Assembly: GCA_036570545.1 (NCBI GenBank)
Contig: DATCXZ010000088.1
Location: 1 to 13,884, forward strand
Length of the DNA stretch: 13,884 bases
Origin: Pelagibius sp036570545
GTDB taxonomy: Bacteria > Pseudomonadota > Alphaproteobacteria > Kiloniellales > Kiloniellaceae
Direction of reading: 5' to 3'
Under the pieces are notes generated by a model. That model searched no databases and was not told the origin of the DNA. It saw only the letters and a program-made list of their open reading frames with translations. Below, one piece after another: positions 7,183 through 12,410 of the stretch. The first letter of the stretch is position 1. The number at the start of each line of letters is the position of its first letter. A program made the position numbers and the translations under genes.

Positions 7183-7190
7183 CCTCCCTC
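7183..7190 (-). promoter_or_regulatory. Ribosome binding site that fixes the TTG start at 7175
   Basis: On the minus strand the sequence is GAGGGAGG, followed by 7 bases and then TTG. It is one of the strongest Shine-Dalgarno matches in the operon and has no other usable start codon downstream at suitable spacing, which is the main argument that the 59-codon frame is translated. Confidence 0.65.
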
Positions 7191-7208
7191 GCATTCCTGC
7201 GGAACCTT

Positions 7209-8543
7209 TTAGGCCTTTTCGGCCAGAAAGTGAACCAGCCACTGCGCCGTCCGCAGCAGGCGCCCGTCGTCGCCGCGCCGCCCGACGAGCTGCAGGCCCA
7301 TCGGCAGGCCGCTTTCGGTCTGCAGCAGCGGCAAGGAAACCGCCGGCAGCCCACAGAACGTCCAGATGCCGTTGAAGTCGGCGCTGCCGGTCCATTCCAA
7401 CCCCTTCGGCGCCGGCCCGGGCGAGGCCGGGGTTACGATGGCATCGAAGCGCTCGAAGACCGCCTCCAGGGCGTCGTTCAGCAGCTTCGGCCAGTCGCGC
7501 GCGGCCAGATAGTCGCGGGCCAGCACGCGGTTGCCATCGTCGATGGCCTGACGCATCTCCGGGCTGAGCTGATCGCGGCCGCGCCGGGCATAGTGATCGA
7601 AGGACTTCGCCAGCTCGGCCAGTTGCACCAGCTCGCAGAGCTTCATGGCCTCCCCGAAATGCTTCGGCAGATCGACCTCTTCGCAGCCCTCGCCAAGTGC
7701 CGCGACCAGCTCGGCGCAGCCTTCCTGCATCTCCGGATCGGCGGTGTCCCAGGCCGGCTGACGCACGAAGGCGAGGCCCGGGCGCAACGGCGGCTTGGCG
7801 CTCGCCGTCTCCAGCAGCCGCGGCGCCGGCACCGGGCTCGTCGCCGGATCGTCCGCGTCGTGGCCGCAGAGGCTCTCGGCCAGGAGCGCAGCGCCCGCCA
7901 CGCTGCCGGCGAAGACGCCGAAGGTATCGAGCGAGGGCGCCTGGCTCAGCACGCCGGTCCGCGGGATGGCGCCGAAGCTGGGCTTGAAGCCGACCACGCC
8001 GCAGTAGGAGGCCGGGCGGATGACCGAGCCGAGGGTCTGCGTGCCGACGGCGAGCGGCACCATGCCGGCCGCCACCGCGGCCGCCGAGCCCGAGGACGAG
8101 CCGCCGGGGGTGTGGGCCGGGTTGTGCGGGTTTCGCGTCTTGCCGGGATGGCGCAGCATGAGCTCGGTGGTGACCGTCTTGCCCATGATGACGGCACCGG
8201 CCTGCTTCAGCCGCTTCACCACATAGGCGTCTTGCAGCGGCTTGCGGCCGGCATCGAGCGGGGTGCCGTTCTCGGATGGTATCCCGACCGTATCGATGAC
8301 GTCCTTCAGGCCGACCGGCAGGCCGTGCAGCGGGCCGATCGGCCGGCCCTTCGCCCGATGGTCGTCGAGCGCCTTGGCCTGCTGCATGACGTGATCGCCG
8401 TCGAGGTAGGACCATGCGCCGACCTCAGGCTCGCGCTTCTCGATCTGCTCCAGGCAGGCTTCGGCCAGCTCGACGGCGCGCAGCGCGCCACGTGCCAGCC
8501 GGTCGCGCTGTTCGACCGCCTCGAGCTGCAGGATGGTGTTCAC
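7209..8543 (-). CDS. Amidase signature family hydrolase
   Basis: The 444-residue enzyme belongs to the amidase signature family, which cleaves C-N amide bonds with a Ser-cisSer-Lys triad. K80 (PVGLKDVIDT), S149 (first Ser of GGSSSGSAAA) and S173 (TLGSVIRPAS) keep the family spacing of 69 and 24 residues. The nucleophile block reads GTQTLGSVIRPAS rather than the common GTDTGGSIRIPA, marking a distinct subgroup. The length is normal, and there is no signal peptide, so it acts in the cytoplasm. The start is GTG at 8543, 9 bases after the dctM stop, with AGGGA upstream. Placed directly behind a TRAP transporter, it probably acts on an imported compound or its derivative. GatA is unlikely because no gatB or gatC is nearby. 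Substrate unknown. Confidence 0.9.
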   Translation of the reverse strand: MNTILQLEAVEQRDRLARGALRAVELAEACLEQIEKREPEVGAWSYLDGDHVMQQAKALDDHRAKGRPIGPLHGLPVGLKDVIDTVGIPSENGTPLDAGRKPLQDAYVVKRLKQAGAVIMGKTVTTELMLRHPGKTRNPHNPAHTPGGSSSGSAAAVAAGMVPLAVGTQTLGSVIRPASYCGVVGFKPSFGAIPRTGVLSQAPSLDTFGVFAGSVAGAALLAESLCGHDADDPATSPVPAPRLLETASAKPPLRPGLAFVRQPAWDTADPEMQEGCAELVAALGEGCEEVDLPKHFGEAMKLCELVQLAELAKSFDHYARRGRDQLSPEMRQAIDDGNRVLARDYLAARDWPKLLNDALEAVFERFDAIVTPASPGPAPKGLEWTGSADFNGIWTFCGLPAVSLPLLQTESGLPMGLQLVGRRGDDGRLLRTAQWLVHFLAEKA

Positions 8544-8552
8544 GAAGCTTCC

Positions 8553-9968
8553 CTAGTAGATCATTCGGGGGAGCCAGAAAGCGATCTGGGGGAAGTTGTA
8601 GAGCACCGCCATGGAAATGAACACCATTACCAAGTACGGCGAGCAGCCCTTAAAGATATCCACGAGCTGCACATACGGTGGGGCGATGCCCTTCAAGTAG
8701 TAAGCGGCCATCGCCATTGGCGGCGTCAGGAACGAGGTCTGCAGATTGAGGGCAACCAGGATTCCAAAGAACAACGGGTCGATTTCGTAGTACGGCAGCA
8801 GTGGCAGAAAGATCGGCACGAAGATGATGATGATCTCCGACCATTCGAGCGGCCAGCCGAGCAGGAAAATAATAAGCTGGGCGAGCAGCAGGAACTGCAG
8901 CGGTGTGAGATCGAGGCCGGTGATGAAGTCATAGATGACCTGCTCGCCGCCGAGGTAGGAGAACACCGAGGAGAAGGTCCAAGAGCCTACGAAGAGCCAG
9001 CAGACCATCGCCGAGGTGCGCACCGTCAGGTAGACCGACTCGCGCAGGCGCTGCCAGGTCAGGGCACGATAGGCGACAGCCAGGACCAGTCCACCGAGAG
9101 CGCCGATCGAGGCCGCCTCGGTCGGGGTCGCCAGGCCGAAGAGGATGGCGCCGAGAACCGCCAGGATGAGGAAGGCGAGCGGAAAGAACGACGTGAGCAG
9201 CATCACGGCAAGCTCGCCGACCGGCACCGACGGCACCTCGTCCTCCGTCGGTCGGGGCGCCAACTGAGGCTGCAGGATCGAGCGCGAGACGACATACACA
9301 AGATAGAGCCCGGACAGCAGCAGTCCCGGCAGCAGCGCACCGGCGTAAAGCTGCACGATCGAAACGCCCGAGGACGCAGCATAGACGATCAGCATGATTG
9401 ACGGCGGTATCAGGATGCCGAGGCAGCCGCCGGCGCAGATGATGCCGGAAGCGAAGCTGACGTTGTAGCGCGCGTTGAGCATTGCCGGATACGCCAGCAG
9501 GCCCATCAATGTGACGACCGCGCCGACGATGCCGGTCGCAGTGGCGAACAGCGTGCAGGTGATCAGCGCCGCCACAGCCATGGAGCCCGGCACGCGTCTG
9601 GCCGCGACGTTCAGGGTGCCGAACAGTCGCGAGACGATGTTCGCTCGCTCTACGATGTAGCCCATGAAGAGGAACAGCGGCACGGCGGTCAGCACCTCGT
9701 TCGTCATCACCGAATAGGTCTGGTTGACGAAGAGGTCGAAGATATTGTTGTTGAAGAAGCCGTCCACCCACAGCTCGAACTGAGTCCAGGAGTCGGCGCC
9801 GTTCTCCACCGCCCGTTCATAGGCGCGCCACATGCGATGGCTGTCGAAGTAGGCGTAGTAGCCGAAGCTGATGCCCATCGCCATCAGAGTGAAGGCAATC
9901 GGGAATCCGAGAAAAATGACGATGATGAATATGCCCAGCATGAAGAGGGCGACTTGAGGATCAGTCAT
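8553..9968 (-). CDS. dctM: TRAP transporter large permease subunit DctM
   Basis: This 471-residue, very hydrophobic protein is the large membrane subunit of a tripartite ATP-independent periplasmic transporter, which uses the sodium gradient to import solutes delivered by DctP. Conserved DctM blocks are AVPLFLFMGYIVERA (95-109), GCLGILIPPSIMLIVYA (181-197), FGLATPTEAA (277-286) and TSFLTPPMAMAAYYLKG (411-427). It is longer than the usual roughly 425 residues, mainly because of a hydrophilic stretch at about 41-85 between the first hairpin and the AVPLF helix, and a linker at about 233-250. The ATG at 9968 overlaps the dctQ stop as ATGA, implying translational coupling. DctP type and gene context point to 2-oxo or 2-hydroxy acids as substrate class, by inference. 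Confidence 0.95.
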   Translation of the reverse strand: MTDPQVALFMLGIFIIVIFLGFPIAFTLMAMGISFGYYAYFDSHRMWRAYERAVENGADSWTQFELWVDGFFNNNIFDLFVNQTYSVMTNEVLTAVPLFLFMGYIVERANIVSRLFGTLNVAARRVPGSMAVAALITCTLFATATGIVGAVVTLMGLLAYPAMLNARYNVSFASGIICAGGCLGILIPPSIMLIVYAASSGVSIVQLYAGALLPGLLLSGLYLVYVVSRSILQPQLAPRPTEDEVPSVPVGELAVMLLTSFFPLAFLILAVLGAILFGLATPTEAASIGALGGLVLAVAYRALTWQRLRESVYLTVRTSAMVCWLFVGSWTFSSVFSYLGGEQVIYDFITGLDLTPLQFLLLAQLIIFLLGWPLEWSEIIIIFVPIFLPLLPYYEIDPLFFGILVALNLQTSFLTPPMAMAAYYLKGIAPPYVQLVDIFKGCSPYLVMVFISMAVLYNFPQIAFWLPRMIY

Positions 9969-10609
9969 GGCCGCTTGCTATCCTGGCTGCCGTCACCCGT
10001 GGACGGTCGTACGATATCGATCGCTTCGGAGCCATGCGCGAGGATGTCGTGTGCCCCCTGCTCCATCAAAAGGACCTCGGTTTCCTCGATGTCATCCGCC
10101 GCCAGCAGCCACTCGCCGGTGCGCATGCAGTGGATGCAGCGCAAGACCTGCGCGATGCCTTGCAACGTCAGCAGGAGGCCCGCTGCCACGATGATCGCCT
10201 TGAGCTGGAACACCGGCACGCCGACCGGACTGTTCACACTGACTTCAAGGTAGCCCCAGGAGCGCACGGCGTACTTCCAGCCGGCGAACACCAGCGCCAG
10301 AACGCCGGGAAAGAAGAAGATGAAGTAGAGCACCAGCTCCACCTTCGCCTGGGTACGCGGTTGCCACAGGCGATAAATGAAGTCGCCGCGCACATGGCCG
10401 CCGCGCGACAGCGTGTAGGCGCCGCCCATCATGAAGAGCGCGCCGTACATGATGAAGGAGACGTCAAGCGACCAGGCGGTCGGCGCGTTGAACAGGTAGC
10501 GGACGATGACCTCGTAGGACATGGCGAAGGTCATGACCAGGATCAGCCAGGCGAAGGCCTTGCCGAACCACGCCGACACGCTGTCGGCGAAGGTGATGAA
10601 GCGGATCAT
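9965..10609 (-). CDS. dctQ: TRAP transporter small permease subunit DctQ
   Basis: The 214-residue product has four membrane helices, at about 15-37, 48-66, 91-110 and 134-157, the DctQ layout. The family blocks EVIVRYLFNAPTAW (33-46) and GGAYTLSRGGHVRGDF (62-77) are present. DctQ pairs with DctM to form the membrane part of the transporter. The frame is open upstream to 10798, but only the ATG at 10609 (MIRFITFADS) is sensible; the upstream extension is the shadow of the dctP end and the hairpin region. The ribosome site is weak (AAGATGAT). The protein carries an acidic soluble tail of about 50 residues (165-214) not usual in the family. It ends in a four-base overlap with dctM. Confidence 0.92.
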   Translation of the reverse strand: MIRFITFADSVSAWFGKAFAWLILVMTFAMSYEVIVRYLFNAPTAWSLDVSFIMYGALFMMGGAYTLSRGGHVRGDFIYRLWQPRTQAKVELVLYFIFFFPGVLALVFAGWKYAVRSWGYLEVSVNSPVGVPVFQLKAIIVAAGLLLTLQGIAQVLRCIHCMRTGEWLLAADDIEETEVLLMEQGAHDILAHGSEAIDIVRPSTGDGSQDSKRP

Positions 10610-10644
10610 GGTGCAATCATCTTGTTGGGACAGTTCCTCAGCAA

Positions 10645-10684
10645 GCCGCTCCGGGACCCGCCTCACGCGGGCCGCCGGAGCGGC
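10645..10684 (-). other. Stable hairpin between dctP and dctQ
   Basis: GCCGCTCCGG (10645-10654) pairs perfectly with CCGGAGCGGC (10675-10684). Inside it CCCGC (10657-10661) pairs with GCGGG (10667-10671) around a 5-base loop. It starts 20 bases after the dctP stop and ends 35 bases before the dctQ ATG. No T tract follows on the minus strand, so partial attenuation or protection of the dctP mRNA end is more likely than full termination. That fits the need for more binding protein than permease. Confidence 0.6.
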
Positions 10685-10704
10685 GGCTGCTGGGCCTTCG
10701 AAGC

Positions 10705-11844
10705 CTAGAGCTTCAGCTTGCCCGGGAAGTAGTGGTCGTAAGCCAAGGCCAGGTCGGGCTGGTTCATCAGCTCGTAGAACACCACCCGATCGACCCACTC
10801 ACGCTGGCTGTCGAGCACCTTCTTCATGTAGGCGTCCTGCTCCAGCTCGGGGATGATCTTGTCCCAAGCCGCGAGCTGGGCGTCCAGGATCTCCTTCGAC
10901 GTGCGATGGACCGTGACGCCGTGCTCCTTCTGCAGGGTCTGCAGGTCGGCCGAGTAATAGTTCAGCGCCAGCGCCGTGTTGGAGGTGCTGGTTGCCTCGA
11001 CGCCGTACTTCAGGATCGCCTGGAGGTCCTCCGGCAGGTCGTCGAAGAAGGCCGCGTTGAACAGGAACTCGAAGCACTCGCTGGCCTGGTGGTAGGACGA
11101 CAGCATGTAGTGCTTGGCCACGTCCTGGGCGCCGAAGCGCATGTCGGACGACGGGTTGTTGAACTCGAAGGCGTCGATCACGCCGCGCTCCATCGCCGGC
11201 ACGATTTCGCCGCCCGGAAGCTGGGCCACGCTCATGCCGAGACGCGACAGCAGATCGGCCGCGAGTCCGACGCTGCGGAACTTGAAGCCCTGCACGTCTG
11301 CGACGGTCGAAACCGGGTTCTTGAACCAGCCGAACGGCTGGGCCGGCATCGGGAAGCCGTAGAAGCCGTAGACGTCGAGGCCCAGGATGTCCTGCGTCAG
11401 CTCCTTGTAGAGGTCGGAGCCACCGCCCTGGTAGAACCAGGCCATCATGGTGGTCGCGCTGCCGCCGAACACCGGGCCGGTGCCGAACAGCGAGGCCGCC
11501 TTGTGCTTGCCGTACCAGTAGACCGGCACGGTGTGGGCGGCATCGAGCACGCCGTCGTTCACCGCGTCGAGCACCTGGAAGGCGCCGACCACGGCGCCGG
11601 CCGGCAGCAGATCGATCTTCAGGCGTCCGCCGGACATCTGCTCGACCCGGTCGACATACTCGCGGGCGAAGTCCATCCAGATGTCGGAAGACGGCCAGGA
11701 CGTCTGCATCTTGATCACGACGGCGCTCTGGCCGACGACCGCCGGGGCGGCCAGCGTGCTGGCGGCAGTCGCGCCGACCGCAACGGCACCGCCCTTCAGC
11801 AGTTTGCGGCGAGACAGGGTCTTGTTCTCAGTAGTTTCCTTCAC
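10705..11844 (-). CDS. dctP: TRAP transporter solute-binding protein DctP (Tat-exported, 2-oxoacid/TakP type)
   Basis: The 379-residue protein starts with a twin-arginine signal (SRRKLLK at 11-17, hydrophobic 18-35, likely cut near VVGQS), so it is folded before export to the periplasm. The mature part has the DctP pattern: KMQTSWP (45-51), the substrate-binding segment GFKFRSVGLAADLLSRLG (186-203) with R190, LPGGEIVPAMERGVIDAFEF (209-228), and a paired helix tail. The GGEI and DAxE(F/Y) wording with E227 is typical of the TakP group that binds 2-oxoacids, often with a metal or sodium ion. The start is GTG at 11844, with GGAGG (11851-11855) 6 bases upstream. It is the first gene of the operon. 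Confidence 0.93.
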   Translation of the reverse strand: MKETTENKTLSRRKLLKGGAVAVGATAASTLAAPAVVGQSAVVIKMQTSWPSSDIWMDFAREYVDRVEQMSGGRLKIDLLPAGAVVGAFQVLDAVNDGVLDAAHTVPVYWYGKHKAASLFGTGPVFGGSATTMMAWFYQGGGSDLYKELTQDILGLDVYGFYGFPMPAQPFGWFKNPVSTVADVQGFKFRSVGLAADLLSRLGMSVAQLPGGEIVPAMERGVIDAFEFNNPSSDMRFGAQDVAKHYMLSSYHQASECFEFLFNAAFFDDLPEDLQAILKYGVEATSTSNTALALNYYSADLQTLQKEHGVTVHRTSKEILDAQLAAWDKIIPELEQDAYMKKVLDSQREWVDRVVFYELMNQPDLALAYDHYFPGKLKL

Positions 11845-12220
11845 AGCTTTCCTCCCAAAGGACGTTAACCGACTAACCTGCGATCCTGTGGACCGGCGCC
11901 TTGCGGCCGCACCGGCTGACCAGATGACCGGGCATCACCAATCCACAAACCTGGAACTGGGCGCCGTGGCGCCCCCTGATCGAGCAATCTTAATTTGAGA
12001 TTTGGGCAGCAGCGCATGAGCGGGACGGACCCCGACCGGCGGCGCCGCAAAGCCCCGCTTGCGGCCACCCAAGAGACCCGACTGATCGTTCGTGGATGAC
12101 GGAGACTGGATTCCGGAGCCGCTGCATCCGGACGCACCCGTCCTCGACGTGCCTGCTGCGTCGACTTGCTTTCCTCCCCGTATGCTTCTTCATTTTGCGC
12201 CCCTGTTTCCGGGGCTTTGC

Positions 12221-12243
12221 GAATTCCCGTATAACGGAAACTC
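12221..12243. promoter_or_regulatory. Candidate operator, 23-base inverted repeat of IclR-like type
   Basis: The centre is CCGTATAACGG, a perfect CCGT/ACGG dyad around ATA. The flanks extend it to 10-base arms in which 8 of 10 positions pair (outer GA/TC and inner TT/AA pair). Operators of the form TTCCG-N-CGGAA are known for several IclR-family regulators. It sits on the predicted transcription start of the dctP operon, where a bound repressor would block initiation. No regulator gene is visible in the window. Confidence 0.45.
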
Positions 12244-12248
12244 ATTCC

Positions 12249-12302
12249 ATTCTGCACCACTTCAGACGCGGTTCACAACAGAAAGTACCAAAGAATTTTT
12301 TT
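12249..12302 (-). promoter_or_regulatory. Candidate promoter of the dctPQM-amidase operon
   Basis: On the minus strand TTGTGA (12278-12273) and CAGAAT (12254-12249) are separated by 18 bases; each matches the -35/-10 consensus at 4 of 6 positions. A run of seven A residues (12302-12296) lies near -54 to -60 relative to a start at about 12242, where a distal UP element would be. The downstream dyad at 12221-12243 strengthens the case. Not proven. Confidence 0.35.
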
Positions 12303-12382
12303 CTACGCCGCCTTTTGAGTCCGCGAACCCAAAGGGCAGAGTGAACAGCTATCACAGATAGGCACGATCCCCAAGAGCGGTC

Positions 12383-12400
12383 TGCCGGGAAGCCCCGGCA
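12383..12400 (-). terminator. Hairpin downstream of the GcvT-domain flavoprotein gene
   Basis: TGCCGGG (12383-12389) pairs perfectly with CCCGGCA (12394-12400) around a 4-base loop, starting 10 bases after the stop codon on the minus strand. The bases after it (GACCGCTCTTGG on that strand) contain no U tract, so it would be an imperfect intrinsic terminator or an mRNA 3'-end stabiliser. Confidence 0.4.
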
Positions 12401-12410
12401 GGGGCGCGCC

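Larger units (their letters stand above)
11845..12410. other. 566-base gene-free region upstream of dctP
   Basis: No convincing gene lies here. The open frames (for example 11865-12260 and 11990-12193, both minus) have arginine- and serine-rich compositions typical of shadow frames and no family resemblance. The right half (about 12160-12360) is clearly richer in A and T than its neighbours and contains the promoter/operator candidate listed separately. Small dyads are present: GGGCGC/GCGCCC with loop CGTG at 11959-11974, and GCCCC/GGGGC at 12199-12215. If the promoter call is right, the dctP message has a leader of about 400 bases. Confidence 0.6.

Noticed and set aside
7058..7354. 98-codon minus-strand frame starting inside the amidase
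   Set aside because: It overlaps both the amidase and the 59-residue membrane protein in a different frame and is Arg/Ser/Cys-rich shadow sequence. The adjacent TTG-started frame gives clean membrane helices and explains the gap better.
7230..9401. 723-codon plus-strand open frame across the amidase and dctM genes
   Set aside because: It crosses the boundary of two well-supported minus-strand genes and reads as a charge-rich shadow translation without motifs.
10732..11868. 378-codon plus-strand open frame opposite dctP
   Set aside because: It is antisense to a gene with a Tat signal and clear DctP motifs. No ribosome site or domain supports it.
11865..12260. 131-codon minus-strand frame upstream of dctP
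   Set aside because: Composition is Arg/Ser/Pro-rich, no family is recognisable, and it runs through the candidate operator and leader hairpins. A short 67-codon frame within it (11990-12193) is equally unconvincing.
12296..12302. Run of seven T residues as a plus-strand intrinsic terminator
   Set aside because: No GC-rich stem precedes it on the plus strand and no plus-strand gene ends nearby. It fits better as a minus-strand A-tract upstream of a promoter.
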